A stretch of 64,000 nt of DNA. Source: Porphyra umbilicalis (Eukaryota; Rhodophyta; Bangiophyceae; Bangiales; Bangiaceae). Below, in pieces: positions 21,050 to 32,560 of this stretch (position 1 is its first letter; each line of letters opens with the position of its first letter). The DNA lies in assembly GCA_002049455.2 (NCBI GenBank), contig KV918911.1, positions 114,116 to 178,115 of the forward strand, read 5' to 3'. Position numbers and translations under genes: made by a program. The notes beneath the pieces were generated by a model, which had not been told where the DNA came from, searched no databases, and saw nothing but the letters and a program-made list of their open reading frames with translations.

Positions 21050-22390
21050 CATGACTGTGAAGCATACTTTGTCAACCGGCGAATGGTAGATGGTTGCGAT
21101 TGGCGGAGCGACGGGGGCGCGTTGTGGTGACGGTGCCGGACGGCTGCGGCACGGCGAACGTCAAGACGGCGGCTGCGTCACCGATCGCCGGTTCTTGTAC
21201 AACATCCAACAACCAATTTAGTTTATCTGACGACTCGAAGTTAAACAAGACTGGACAAATCTGTGTTAAGTACAGATATGTTGAAACCTTCTGAAAAGAA
21301 ATGTGTTGTTGTGTTCTTGTCCCGATCGGCCAGAATTGAGCGGTCTGTCATACGATTTCCCATGCTGGTTGCCCCTTATTCGTGTATGGTGGAACCATGC
21401 CTTGGACGTGAGGCACCGTCATAATTGTTATTCTGCTCACAATTTTGCAATGACCTTGCTATCCACAGTTTTCTCGGTGTGATGTACCGTTGTCTCCTGG
21501 GAAGTCCACGTGGCACATCTGAGCTGACTCTGGGAAGCTGCGTATTTTAACTCCATCGGAAGTCTCCAAGTCTACCACAGTCGCGATGCTACTTGCGAAA
21601 CCAGATTTCAACACCACATATCGTCCTTCGACTGTTTCATTCGTCACCTGCGTTTCTCTTGCGCCAAGGTCTTCGGTAGTTTTCCCGTCATTCTCAGCCA
21701 AAATGGATTGTACGCGTGTTTGCCGCGCCAAGAGCAGACCGTAGCCTCGTCGAGGTCTTGCCGCCACTTGCGTGCTTCCCACCACGCCTTCAGTGCTTGC
21801 TGTGCCGCCCGCCGATCTGGCCCTCTTGGTCCGGGCGCACTAGCACCATGCCCCCCCCCACCCGCGGCATACTCGCAACGCCGGACCCCATTAAGCTTCC
21901 CCTTAACCCCTCTTGTGCTGCTATGATTGAGCTGATCAAGATCCGGGGACTGCGTGTTCCACCGCCGCCAACCTCACTCGCCACATTGCAATGTATAATG
22001 GGGAACTGATCAACTCTGGTTGGGCTCTGTGACGTGACACCAGTCAGTCGCGCGAAATCCAAGCTACAAAACATTTTTAGTCGCGGGAGTTCCTGTCCTA
22101 CCCGAAGCGCCACATGCATGCCCGCTACAGCCCGCCACGGCCACGAGCAGCCCTGCAAACATGGCACGATGAGACTTGCCCAAAACCTGGCATTTGACGA
22201 AGAATCACTACTTGCATCAACACACCATAGACATTTCTATCTAGAATGTACTCCGACTTCTGGGAATGGGAGTTACCAGGCATTCCGTCAAGAAGGGGTA
22301 CCCTGAGAAGTGACCACTTCCCAGCCAATAGAAATATTGCAAATCACTTCCCACCAGGGGGTGTGAAGTAGCACGTGGCTGGGCGGGGTG
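21050..22390. other. Intergenic, no supported gene
   Basis: Lower GC than the window average, only short frames, no recognised features. Confidence 0.4.
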
Positions 22391-22967
22391 TTAGGCCCGT
22401 TCCGTGACATGGATCCGGGTTTGTGTTGCCCGTTTGTTACGCCACAAACTCGGCGTCACACCGGTCAGAGCATTCCGGGACATCAGGCAGGATATGGGTA
22501 TGTGATGTCAATGAATGTAAGTACACAAGATAATTCAATATCTGCACTCCAATCTCAATCGTCCGCGGCTTTCTGTCCACCCGCTGGCGCACGTGTGTAG
22601 CAACATTGCTGATCGGCACGGGCGCTGCGGCGCGCACCGTGTGGCGACACGCACCACCGCGGGTGGAGAGAGTGACTAGAGGGGCGTGCCCACACCGCGG
22701 CACCCTCTGCGTAAGCTCACACAGCTGCATCTCCGGTTGGCGTCTGACGCGGGATGGCCCCCGTCACCGGTCCCCTCACAGCGCAAAAAGGTAAAGAACG
22801 TACAGGCTGTGGCGGGAAGCGGTGTGGCCGCGTACGAATACGAAAAAGCCGACTGTGTGAGCTGCTGCGTGCGGTGGGAGGAGGTGTGACCCGCGCAACT
22901 GCAGCGCAGCGGCTGCGGCCTCGGCCGACGTGCGGTGAGATCACTCGACACCATTCCCTCGCCAATA

Positions 22968-23709
22968 GAGACTTTTGGCAACTGATTTGTGGGGAGCTTT
23001 GTGGGCATCTGGGGCGCCACGTAGGACACGTTTACTGTCAGAGGCGCATCTTCCCACCATTGCGATCCCATTTCTCGTGTGGAGGGGTCCCGTCCCGACG
23101 ACCTCGCATCATCTGTGGGGAGCGTCTGGTCGATTAATTTCATGTAACGTGGCGTCCCACATCGGATTTCTTTGCAGCGACTGCGGACTGACGGCCCATC
23201 GACGTCAGATCAACCACCTCGGCTTGCACACGGGCAACATCCGTTCCCTCTCGCTGCTCCCCCCTCCCTGCCCCCTTTCCCTGCGTCCTAAGCTAAAAGT
23301 TTCTGTGCTTCTAAGCATAGTGAGCCGTGCTGGCGCCCGCGCGCATTGACGTGCCGTGGTACGTGGCGACAGGGGTGTTGTTCTCGTCCCGCTCCAAGAA
23401 TCTTTTGGCGACGCCGCGCATGGCGGACGGTGCCAATGGAGTACTCGACGATGGCGACCATGGCGAACGTCACTGAAGACAGCGGGCCGGCTGCGAGTAA
23501 ACGTCCATGGTGCCGGCCGACGGCCCGCGGCGACAAAATGTTGTAGCTCCGTGTTGCAATTGCGAACAAGTGCTGGGGGCTGCCCACAATCTGTCGTCAG
23601 TTGAGGGGCCAAAAGTCGCAGTGCATTTGTGGGGATGAATATCTCGTGGCCATGGCGTCCCCACAAAGAACCCACAAAAGGTGCCGATAAAAGAACTGCC
23701 AAAAGTCCC
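22968..23709. mobile_element. Nested TA-flanked inverted-repeat element
   Basis: Left end G(A/G)GACTTTTGGCA and right end TGCCAAAAGTCCC are complementary. The inner flanks share further inverted similarity (TTTGTGGG and GGGGCGCC-type blocks, about 60 bp in all). TA lies on both sides (22966-22967 and 23710-23711). It sits wholly inside the 22394-24668 element and must have inserted after it. Confidence 0.55.
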
Positions 23710-23827
23710 TAATGCATCGGAAAACTCTTGCGTCACTCCGTCCGTGATCGATTCTAATTCTCCAGGCAGGCCATTCAGCCTGCCTCGTCACATGGCTCTG
23801 GCCGAGTGGCGCAAGCCAGGCATGCCT

Positions 23828-24558
23828 GCGCAGTGGGGCTTAGACCGTGTACCTTACGGATCTGCTGATTCCGTGTTGCAGGCTGTTGCAGGATCTCCAC
23901 AGTCTGCCAAATGGCTGCAGGTCGGGCCATTTTGTGCTGGCAGCCTGCTGGCTCAACAGATATCTGGCAGATCGGCACGCATGTTTTCTGCTCTTTCGCT
24001 GCTTGTCTGGATCATCCAAATGCTGAGACGATGCTCAGCTCGTGCTGTTCTTCTGCTGTACGCTAGTATAACTCCTAGGAGGCGCGGAGTTATCTCGTTT
24101 CCACCAATAGGAAGCCGTTATCGTCATTCTGCAGCAGACTTGATGCTGAAGACATGCGCTGCAAGTGCAGCCCAGTTGCAGGTTTCCGCAGACCCGGCAC
24201 AGAAAATGTGCGCTGCAACAGGGGTCCGGCAGCGACCTGCAACATTTTACCAGCAGATTTCCTGCAGGTCAAAAACAATAAAGGCTTATCGTGGGCAGAA
24301 AAAAACGGGGGATCACGCTGGAACTTTTTGGCACAAGATCCTCGCACCGTCACGGTGCTTTCCATGAAAGAAAAGCACCGGTCCTCCGTTTTTTTTGCAT
24401 AAATGCACGACAATGAGCTGCTCCGCAGATCTCTGCTGCAGGAAATCATGCTGCTCGTGGCTCACGCGGCCACTTTTCCAGACCTGCAAGCAGTCTGCAA
24501 CACGCCATTGCAGAGGATTCGCAGATCTGTAAGGTACACGGTCTAAGCCCCACTGCGC
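23828..24558. mobile_element. Nested 731-bp element with 38-bp inverted repeats
   Basis: Ends GCGCAGTGGGGCTTAGACCG and onward to GGATCTGC, with one mismatch, are inverted at 24521-24558. The interior is dense in CTGCAG/GCAGAT motifs. No target duplication could be assigned, so the superfamily is open. It sits inside the 22394-24668 element, beside the other nested element. Confidence 0.65.
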
Positions 24559-25165
24559 TGGGATCGGCACGGGCAAGTTTAGCACGTGGCAGAATTCAGC
24601 CAACCAGCGTTCGACAACGCTTGTCACAAACACCGTCACAAACACGGACCCATGTCACGGAACGGGCCTTAAGGTCAGGGCATGTCCGGTTACATGGCTT
24701 GTTCCACTGAGCGAGTCGATGTCGTCGGGCTCTTGTGTTCTGTCTGCTGAGGCCGCGGTGGCCGCACGGCTCGTTGCAGGGCCCGACACCGACGATCGCA
24801 TTGGATGAACTCCCACCCAGCAATTGCAACCGCCACTGCGTCGCCGACTGAGGCGTCGACCCCGTTTTCGTGTTCAAACGCACGCGCACCGGGCCCGTCG
24901 TACCCCTCCGCTTTGCCCGCTGCGCCCGCGCAACCACGTCTACATGCGCCTGACCTGGCGTACGCCAACGGTACGACGTCCTGCGAAGTGGACTGGTTGC
25001 CAACACCCCTTCCTCCTTTCGTTGGGCTGCGGTCATCTGGGGTAGCAGCTCTCCCACCCCCCCCCCCCTCCCGCCGCATTCGGTTGCGCTGCACCCCCAT
25101 CAACTGAGTGTGGCATTGGCGTCGTCGACGGTGGTTTGGTGTTGTCCCCAGTGGTGGTGCGCATT

Positions 25166-26071
25166 ATGGCTCTCATTGCGTCTGTTACGGCGTTTGCGGG
25201 TGTGGGCGGTACGTCCTTTCCTGCGGTGGCCATGCCCAGTCTCCCCGCCTGGGTGGAGGCCATAGACTTGGGCTCCAAGGTGTGGACTCCCGCTGAGCTG
25301 TGGCAATGTGTGATTGGCCAACCCCCACGACCGGTGCATCCACTGCTCGCCCCGTGGATCCCGTATGTTCTTCTCTCCATCTACATCTTTGGCAAGCCGT
25401 TTTTCGACCGCGCTTGTGGCGCACTGGGCACCACTGGCAAGTCCACCCCCTTCAAGGCCATGGCGCTGGCCCACAACCTGGCTCTGTGCGCCTACTCGGC
25501 AGCGACGGCCTGGTACACGTGGCGGATCACCTTCTCCCAGTTCAGCCGCCTGGGCGTCGTCAACGGCTACTGTGAAGGCGGTGGCGGCTGGGATGCAGGC
25601 CTGGGCCACCTTGGCTTCCTCTTTTACCTCTCCAAGTACTGGGAGCTTGCCGACACTGCGTTGCTGGTGGTGAAGCGGCGGCAGCCCAGCTACTTGCAGG
25701 TGTACCATCATGCTGGTACGGCGTACGGCGCGTGGCTATTGTGCCTGACGCACGTGCCCGTCATGTTCATCTTTGTCGGACTCAACGCCCTCGTCCACAC
25801 GGTTATGTACTTTTACTATGCGGCGACGATCTGCGGTTATCGGTTCCCGGGCAAGTCGGGCATCACTAGTCTGCAGATTGGCCAGTTCTACTTCGGCATT
25901 CTGATCTGCATGCCGGCCTTCTTTGTGCGGGGAGGCACCTGCACGACGAGTGCGCAGAAGGTCGCGTTAAGCTTCATGATTGCGCACGCCATCTACCTGA
26001 CCAAGCTGTTTGGCGACTTCTTTCGGGACGCCTACCAGGAGAAGCGTCGCGCCGCCAAAAAGGGGTTGTAG
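25166..26071 (+). CDS. ELO-family PUFA fatty-acid elongase
   Basis: 301 residues, the normal ELO length. As a 3-ketoacyl-CoA synthase it would condense malonyl-CoA with an acyl-CoA in the ER membrane. Signature blocks occur in order: KYWELADT (157-164), histidine box QVYHH (178-182), NALVHTVMYFYY (207-218), TSLQIGQF (234-241), and a C-terminal dilysine ER signal KKGL (298-301). Gln at the first box position (QxxHH rather than HxxHH) is characteristic of front-end PUFA elongases (delta-5/delta-6 type), so long-chain polyunsaturated substrates are likely; this is a family inference. Several hydrophobic spans fit a multipass protein. I chose the ATG at 25166; the open frame extends ten codons upstream from a non-ATG codon. 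No intron is needed. Confidence 0.95.
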   Translation: MALIASVTAFAGVGGTSFPAVAMPSLPAWVEAIDLGSKVWTPAELWQCVIGQPPRPVHPLLAPWIPYVLLSIYIFGKPFFDRACGALGTTGKSTPFKAMALAHNLALCAYSAATAWYTWRITFSQFSRLGVVNGYCEGGGGWDAGLGHLGFLFYLSKYWELADTALLVVKRRQPSYLQVYHHAGTAYGAWLLCLTHVPVMFIFVGLNALVHTVMYFYYAATICGYRFPGKSGITSLQIGQFYFGILICMPAFFVRGGTCTTSAQKVALSFMIAHAIYLTKLFGDFFRDAYQEKRRAAKKGL

Positions 26072-26198
26072 CGGCCCTGGTTGTGGGGCCGTGTGGGCGC
26101 CGCAAGCCGATGGCCGGGTCGCGCCCGCTATTTTGTTGTTCCTCGCCTTGGCGAGTTTCTCTGCATTGTGTGTATTGTCATATATTTCGTGTGTGTTT

Positions 26199-26220
26199 GT
26201 GTGTGTGTGTGTGTGTGTGT
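26199..26220 (+). repeat. (GT)n microsatellite
   Basis: Eleven GT units lie about 130 bp past the elongase stop, within a T/G-rich stretch that is probably its 3' UTR. Confidence 0.9.
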
Positions 26221-26222
26221 TT

Positions 26223-27544
26223 GTGCGAGCCTTTTTGTCTGCCTCGTTTGGTGATTCGTGTTTATTGTCTGCCTTGTGTGTCTCGCCGTGCCTCACAGGC
26301 GGCAGGTCATGTCCCTTGCTCTCTGGCCCGTGTTGTTGCCCTGGCCCTGTTCCCCTTTTTGTTATGCTGCCGCAAGCCTGTTTGACCGCCAAGATACATG
26401 CAGCCGTCGTGGCTACACCGCCCCACTTTTTGTTGGCCTTCTTCTCAGACCGCCGCGGTCCTGGGTCTGCTCTTATAGGATCCGCGGCGGACAGGTGTCT
26501 TTTTTTGTCTTGTCTGTGGTTTTTAGGGGAGTCTGTCGTTGCCGTCTGCCAGCGTTTCCCCCACCATCTGTGTCCCGTCTGCTCGCCGCGGCTCGCACCT
26601 TAACAGCGGGTCGTCGCCATGAGGTCACCACGGCGCTCTGCGGTCCGCCCCAGCAGCGCTCCACAAGCGCTGCGCGTACGGTCCTTCCCTCCTGCTTTGC
26701 CTCGCGTCCTGGGGTTTTGGCTGCCGGGCCGGCAAGCAGCCGCAGGCCCTCCCACGCATTCCACGCTGACGCTACGGCTGCGTACGCGCGGATGGCTCTA
26801 GAAAGCACTCGTCCAAACACAGACATCTCCCGGTCGCTCGTACGGCCGTGGACACGCCGGCACCACGCAAGCGCACGCAGCATCTGCACGCCGGCTGATG
26901 GGGCGGCAGCCCGCAGCCCGCGGCAGCCACCGCACCCGTTTGGGGAACAGGCAACACACAACCGTGGGCCACCCGCCCACACACGCCCGCCCAAGGATGA
27001 ACCCCAACGGCGCCGACGGGCCGAGGACGGCGCCCGCCACCCACCGCCACGTGAGCGCTCACCATCGCGCCGGCGGCTCCGTCACGACAAAAAAAAAAAA
27101 AAAAAAAAAACGGCCGCCGAGGGCGTGGGGAAAAGCCAACCCCCAACCCAAAGGTCGGGGGACGGCCCGCCCCCGAGGTGCCCGCACGAACCGCCAGCAC
27201 CCCCGCCGCCAGCGACCAGTCCACCCACGGCGCACCGCGCCGCTGTCGCGCGCGGCACGGCGGTGCTCCCGCGGCAGAGTGGCCGCAAACCCAAAGCCGC
27301 GCGTCGCGCAAGGCGCGCCGCCAAGACGCAATGCCGAGGGGGGCCCCCGCCCCCGAGGTCCACACGGTGCACCCCGCAGTGAACGCGCACGGCGACGGGG
27401 TGCCGCGTGGGCGCGGCTGGCGCAGCGTGGCGGCACGCCCACCCCACGCCGCCGCGCGCCACGGCGCCGCCGCGCACGCCACCCCCGACGCGGCCCCCCC
27501 CCCGCGGCCGTGCGCCGCGCGTGCACCGCCAGCCCGGGGCGCGC
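26223..27544. other. No supported gene; poly-A tract
   Basis: Long frames on both strands are GC artefacts. A run of 23 A (27088-27110) sits in otherwise very GC-rich sequence. The rest is Arg/Pro-rich in any frame. Confidence 0.4.
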
Positions 27545-29164
27545 TCACGGGGTCCCCCCCTCCTCGTCCTCCTCCTCCTCGTCGCTCTCGCTGCTGCCGT
27601 CTGCTCGCCGGCCGCCGGCGGCCGGCGCGCCCCCCCCCCCCCCCCCGCGCCGACAGGGGCGGCGGGGGCGACGCCCCCGTTTGCCTCCCCCCCGGGCGGG
27701 GGCGGGGCCCCCCCCCCGCCAAGGCGGCGAGCCGCCCCCCCCACATCGCCTCGTCCGTCACGGCCGGGGGCACACTGCCGCCGAGGGGCTGCGGGGGCGC
27801 CCACCCCGGCGGCGCCGCAATCGCCGGCGCGAGCCGCGCCCCCGCCGCAATGAGGGCGGGGACGGGCAGCGGGCGGGCGGCAGAGGCGGCGGCGGCAACG
27901 AGGCGCGGCCGCGCCGCGTCGAGGGCGCCTTGCAGGGACGCTTCGGCGTCAGAGAGGGAGGCGTGGAGCGCCGACAGGGCGGCGGCGGTGGACGAGAGCG
28001 TCGCCGTTAAGCGCGCAATCGTCGCGGCCGTGCGTTGGTGTTCCGTGACTGGGCGGGGTGGGGGGGCGGGCCGAGCGAGGCGGGGAATGCAACCAGGACG
28101 CGGGCATGGAAGCGACGACCGCAGCGAGTCAGGCGCCGGCTCGGACCAGTGGCGGAGGCGACGATGGAAAAGGCAAAACGCACCCACCGCAGACCGAGTC
28201 GTCACGCGGGCCACACAAGACGGGCGCCAAACGCACGTTCGTCCAGGAGCGCACGGAGCACCCGCTGTCTGTCGAGCAGCGCCTCCATCACCTGCTCGGG
28301 CTGCATGACCGCTTCGGAGCTCATCCTGTCGGGGCCACCAGCACAAAGACACGCATCGCGAGAGAGGCAACGCACAAACCGACGGGGAAACGCGGCCACG
28401 AGCAGACACGCGCGCCACCAAACAACGCGCACCGCAATGGCACGCACAACGCCACCGACCGCGCTCGCAGCCACGAGGCAACGCAGCATCCATGCAAGGC
28501 GGTGGTCAGTGCGCGCTCACAGACGCGGCTCCCGTCACGGCCACACGGCCACCCGCCCCGTGCCAGCCGCCACTCAGGCACCGCCGCCCGCAAAATCCCC
28601 CGCGCACCACGGCCAACGGCACCGCCAAGCACCCCACACCACCGCCCACACCGGCCGACCACGCCCGCATGGCAATCCCAGCCGGCCCGCGCCAGGCCCC
28701 ACGCGCCCACACCCACACCGCAGTGAGCAGCCCCCTCCCCCCCCCCCCCCCCCCCCCCCCACGTACCGCCCGCCGACGAGCGCGTCGACCGCCTCAAACA
28801 GCCGCGCGACGAGCGACCGGCACTCGCGCAGGACGGTGCGGGCGCGGTCCCGCACGGGCACGGACGCATCAAAGTCCCGCGCCGCGCCGGCAATGCCCCC
28901 GCCGCCGCCGGCCACGCCCGTCGCGACCGCCGCGCCGGCCGTCGCGCGGCCGTCGCGCGGCGGCCGCCCCCCGGGTGCGGCCTTGTGGATCAACGACCGC
29001 GGGCCGCCGGTGGGGGCGCCGCCAGGGATACCAACGCCGGCAGGGCCGACACTGCTGCCGCCGCCGCCGCCGCCGCCGCGGCTGCCGCCGGGACGGCCGG
29101 CCACGCGGAGGCCCGCCGCGGCATGGCCGGCCGGCGGCGGGCGCGCGGCGGGGCGCGTGGCCAT
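27545..29164 (-). CDS. Hypothetical protein, coiled coil and acidic tail (spliced)
   Basis: Pieces that look coding on the minus strand: a first exon from ATG 29164 (Gly-rich, then the helical stretch RTVLRECRSLVARLFEAVDA) reaching a GTACGT donor around 28766; a second segment from an acceptor-like CCCAG near 28050 with helical sequence (ARLTATLSSTAAALSALHAS); and, in another frame, an acidic tail SSESDEEEEDEEGGTP ending at TGA 27547-27545. The frames do not join without at least one further splice near 27620-27760, and the first junction is not resolved to the base. Short helices plus an acidic tail would suit a small subunit of a nuclear complex, but no family is recognised. Confidence 0.4.
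28737..28760 (+). repeat. C24 tract beside a splice donor
   Basis: Twenty-four consecutive C (G24 on the minus strand) follow directly after a minus-strand GTACGT candidate donor at 28766-28761. Confidence 0.9.
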
Positions 29165-30232
29165 GGGGGGACGCCCAAAGGGGCGGGTGACCGTGTGTGA
29201 GTGGACGGCGGGTTGAATGGGTGGACAAAAACGATCGTCAATGACAGGGGATGAGGTGGGGGGGGGGGGGGGCTGTGGGCAGGGGGGGGACGGCGGCAGA
29301 GGACGGCACGGTCGGCGGCGATGCAGGGGGTGTCGACGGCCGGGGTTGCGCGCGGGAAAGGCGGGAAGGCGGGAAGAGGACGGTCCAGTGGTAACCCCAC
29401 ACAATGACCTTGCCTCGTGTCTGCAAAGTAGCATGCCACGCAAGGAGTTGAATGTAAGCAGGTTTTCAAAAACACCCTGGACTTGCGAAATGATATATCG
29501 GTTTTCACGCGACGACAGATTGACAAGCGCGTCACGACTCGTGAAGACTTGGTCTTTAGTCACGAGCATCTTCTGAGGGTGAGGGGACAAGAGGGCACCG
29601 CCGCTCAGACACAAGGCCACCGACCCCTACGCCACGGTCTCGCCACACCAACATAGGATGGGTGCTCACGCGAGCGCGTCGGGGGCCCGACGCGGGGCGC
29701 GGGGCTCCCCCGCGTCGGCGCCGGGCGCCCGTCCCCTATCGGCGTCTGTCCGTCGACGCCCCAGCGGCACCGGACGACCCAACGCTGCGCACGCGCCAGT
29801 TGGACGATGCGCGCCGCCGCAGGGACACCCCCCCGCCAGGACCGAGCGCGTCCCGGTGGTCCGCCCCGCACCGCGCGCCGCGCGCCGGTGGAGCGTCGGC
29901 CTCCCCCGACGCCCCGCCCCGCTGCCCCCCCCCTGTGGTCGCCGCCGTCCGCCCACCTCACCGCCGCTTCGCCTGCCCACCCGTCTGCCCGCCCGCCCGC
30001 CCGCCCGCCCGCCCGCCGCCCCGCCGCGCGGTCGCCGACGCCTCGCCCGCGTCGCGTCCGCCGCCAGGAAGGCGCCGGTCGCCGGCCGCCGGCCGCCGCA
30101 GACAGTGTCCCCGCGTCTTCCCCCCCCCCCCCCCCCTCCAAGCGGGCGCCCGCATCCCGCGGCGGTGACTCTAGGCTCACGGGCTGACGGCTCGCCGCAA
30201 CCGGCGGCGGCCGTGGTGGCGGCTGCGGCGGC

Positions 30233-30257
30233 GGGGGGGGGGGGGGGGGGGGGGGGA
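30233..30257 (+). repeat. G25 tract
   Basis: Twenty-five consecutive G just downstream of the minus-strand gene that ends at 30389. Assembly length of such a run is uncertain. Confidence 0.85.
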
Positions 30258-30388
30258 GCGGCACGGAAAGAGGAGCGCGCGTGCGGGGCGGCGGCCGCCC
30301 CACCGGCGCGGACCGTTGCGGGGTGCCGCCGCGGGTGCGCACGCCGCCGCCGGCACCCGCCTCCTCGCGCTGCCGCCGCCGGCGCCTG

Positions 30389-32560
30389 CTACGCGGGGGG
30401 CGGCGGGGTGGCGGCCGGCCGGCGGGCCGACGGCAGGACTTTGGCGGCCAAATCAGACAGCTGGAGGGCGGTGCAGATGGGCCCCCCCGCGGGCGGGCCG
30501 GCGGGCCCGGCAGCGTCGACGGCGGCGCCGCCGCCGCCGTCGGTCGACGCTAGGCTCGGCATGCGCACTGGCGTCAAAGCGCGGGCGCCGTCTCGCGGGG
30601 CACCGCGGTCGGCCCTCGACACGCTCGGCGCCGCCACCGGCCGGCAAGCAACGGCGGCGGTCGGGGGTCCGCCGCCGTCTGCCGACGGACCACCCGTCGA
30701 GCGCAGCGGCGCCACGTCGTCCGACGGGGGTTCGACGCTCATGTCCAACGACTCCTCCGCGGGGGCGTCGTCGCCGGCGAGGAGGCCGTGGGTGCACGGC
30801 GACGGTGGGCGCCACGCGTCGTCGGTGCGCAGGAGGAGCTCACCGGCCGCCACGGGGCAGCCGGCGATGCCACAGGCGGTCGGCGCGGGGGTCGTGCGGG
30901 TCGCTTTGGCGGCGAGCAGCAGCTGCAGGATGTTACGGACCTCCTCGGTGGTCGTTGCGCGCAGCGCCAAGTTAAAATCAAAGACGCTCTGCTCCTGCTT
31001 GGCCGCCTGCTGGGCGTCAAAGTGGCGCGCGTAGACGGTCCACCACGGGGTGGCGTGGAGGTGGCTCACCACCCGCTCCCGCACCGCAGAGAGGTCCTCG
31101 GCCGCCCCCAGCAGCGACCGCGCCACGACAAACAGCAAGAGCAAAACCCGCTGCGTTGCTTCCGCCCTGTCAAAGCCCACGAACACGCGGGGATCGCCGC
31201 ACCCCCGGCTCTCCGCACTGCCGGTTGAGTGGCCGGGCAGAGACGTAGTTGCCGGCGGGCTTATCCCGCCCGACGCCACCGGGCAGGCCCGCACGGCATC
31301 GATGTGAAAGCCAGTGTGATCGGCAAAGACGGCCTGCCACATGACGTCCAGTACGCCCGAGGTGCCCTTGCCGTAAAAGTAGGGCACACCGCGGAACCAC
31401 TCCAGAGCGTCGACGCCGGCGTGGTGGCGGCTGCTCGACTCGAGGTAGGCCTCGACCGCAGCGCGGACGGCCAGGCGGCACCGCTCGCACACCGTTGGGG
31501 GCAGCTTTGCCAGCCGCTTCTCCGAGGCGGTGCCACACGACAGCAGCCGGTCGAGCGCGTCAAACACCAGCGTCTGCTGCCACGGCGTCGGGGTCGGATC
31601 AGCCAGCTGGTCAAAGGGGCTGGGCACCCGCATCGCCTTGTGGCCGCTGTGAGCCGAATCGTCGGGCAGGTCACCGTTGCCGCGACGACTCCAATACCAA
31701 GCCAGCGGGTCCCAGCGGCTGAGCGGCGGCAACGACAGGTCAGCCAGCGGGGGGGTGTCGTGGAGCGCCCGCGCCGACAGCGGCAGGCCGCTCCGCGGCG
31801 TCTTGAGCTTCCACTGCTGCCAGAATTCCTTCGCCTCGGCGCCGTTCAGTAGCATCGAAACGCCTGGGATGCAGGGTTGCTGAGTCACGAAGCCCAGCTC
31901 GACTGCCGCGCCAACCGCCGACACTCCTGCGTGGCCGAGGCAGAGGTACTCGCGGAGCATCGCGGTCAGGTGGTTGCGCCCCTGGCGGGCACGCATCATC
32001 TTCCGCACGCGGCACGTCCAACGCAGAGTACGCCACACCCGGTCGACGACGGGTGCCCAGGGCGCGACCATCAGCGCGAGCAGCCACCCCAGATGCGGCC
32101 CCCGCCAGCCCGCCGCGCACTGATGCGACAAGACAGCGACCACAAAGAGGGCATAGCCGACTAAGCAGCCAAACGCTGTCAGCCACTGGCGGTACACGCG
32201 CAGCTCCGACACGTCGCCGGCTCGCTGCTCCCCAGTCGGGTTGGGCACGAGCGTGTAGATGGCCACAAAGGTGGCGACAAAGACGGCGGTCGTCTCAAAT
32301 GGGCCAAAGCCGAGGAAGGTCCGGCCAGCCTCGGCGGTGAGGGCGGCCACCTGTCCTTGAAGGGCGGGTACCTTGGCCGCCTCGACGGTGACGGCGCTAA
32401 CCTGCCGCCGTAGAGCGGTTATCTCCGCGTACATGTCGGCGAGCGATTCCACTCCCGCCACCATGGGCAGGGGTGTCGGGGTCGCCATTCCAACCACCAT
32501 CGACGGCGCCGCCAAGGTCACTGCGCCCGCCGCCGCATTGGATGGGGGCAAGAAGGGCAT
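30389..32560 (-). CDS. Hypothetical coiled-coil multipass membrane protein
   Basis: 723 residues from ATG 32560 (the open frame starts seven codons earlier at a GTG). A heptad-like coiled coil at about residues 45-85 (ITALRRQVSAVTVEAAKVPA) is followed by three hydrophobic spans (TTAVFVATFVAIYTL, WLTAFGCLVGYALFVVAVLS, WLLALMVAPWAPVV). After these comes a long soluble part with a C-x2-C (CERC) motif and a helical stretch (FNLALRATTTEEVRNILQLL). The last 150 residues are Pro/Ala/Gly-rich, so the true C terminus may be earlier or spliced. No known family. The varied composition over 550 residues makes it a convincing gene. Confidence 0.7.
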   Translation of the reverse strand: MPFLPPSNAAAGAVTLAAPSMVVGMATPTPLPMVAGVESLADMYAEITALRRQVSAVTVEAAKVPALQGQVAALTAEAGRTFLGFGPFETTAVFVATFVAIYTLVPNPTGEQRAGDVSELRVYRQWLTAFGCLVGYALFVVAVLSHQCAAGWRGPHLGWLLALMVAPWAPVVDRVWRTLRWTCRVRKMMRARQGRNHLTAMLREYLCLGHAGVSAVGAAVELGFVTQQPCIPGVSMLLNGAEAKEFWQQWKLKTPRSGLPLSARALHDTPPLADLSLPPLSRWDPLAWYWSRRGNGDLPDDSAHSGHKAMRVPSPFDQLADPTPTPWQQTLVFDALDRLLSCGTASEKRLAKLPPTVCERCRLAVRAAVEAYLESSSRHHAGVDALEWFRGVPYFYGKGTSGVLDVMWQAVFADHTGFHIDAVRACPVASGGISPPATTSLPGHSTGSAESRGCGDPRVFVGFDRAEATQRVLLLLFVVARSLLGAAEDLSAVRERVVSHLHATPWWTVYARHFDAQQAAKQEQSVFDFNLALRATTTEEVRNILQLLLAAKATRTTPAPTACGIAGCPVAAGELLLRTDDAWRPPSPCTHGLLAGDDAPAEESLDMSVEPPSDDVAPLRSTGGPSADGGGPPTAAVACRPVAAPSVSRADRGAPRDGARALTPVRMPSLASTDGGGGAAVDAAGPAGPPAGGPICTALQLSDLAAKVLPSARRPAATPPPPA

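Larger units (their letters stand above)
22394..24668. mobile_element. PIF/Harbinger-like element, TTA target duplication
   Basis: Termini are inverted repeats GGCCCGTTCCGTGACATGG(A/G)TCCG and onward, with two mismatches over 32 bp. They are directly flanked by TTA (22391-22393 and 24669-24671). A 3-bp TWA duplication and a GG-start terminus are typical of the PIF/Harbinger superfamily and its Tourist MITEs. No transposase or Myb-like partner gene is visible, so it is non-autonomous. Two smaller inverted-repeat elements lie inside it. Confidence 0.75.

Noticed and set aside
26772-28493. 573-codon minus-strand open frame as one gene
   Set aside because: Only the part near 27780-28050 looks coding. 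The acidic tail that fits a gene end is in another frame, so the long frame is mostly chance.
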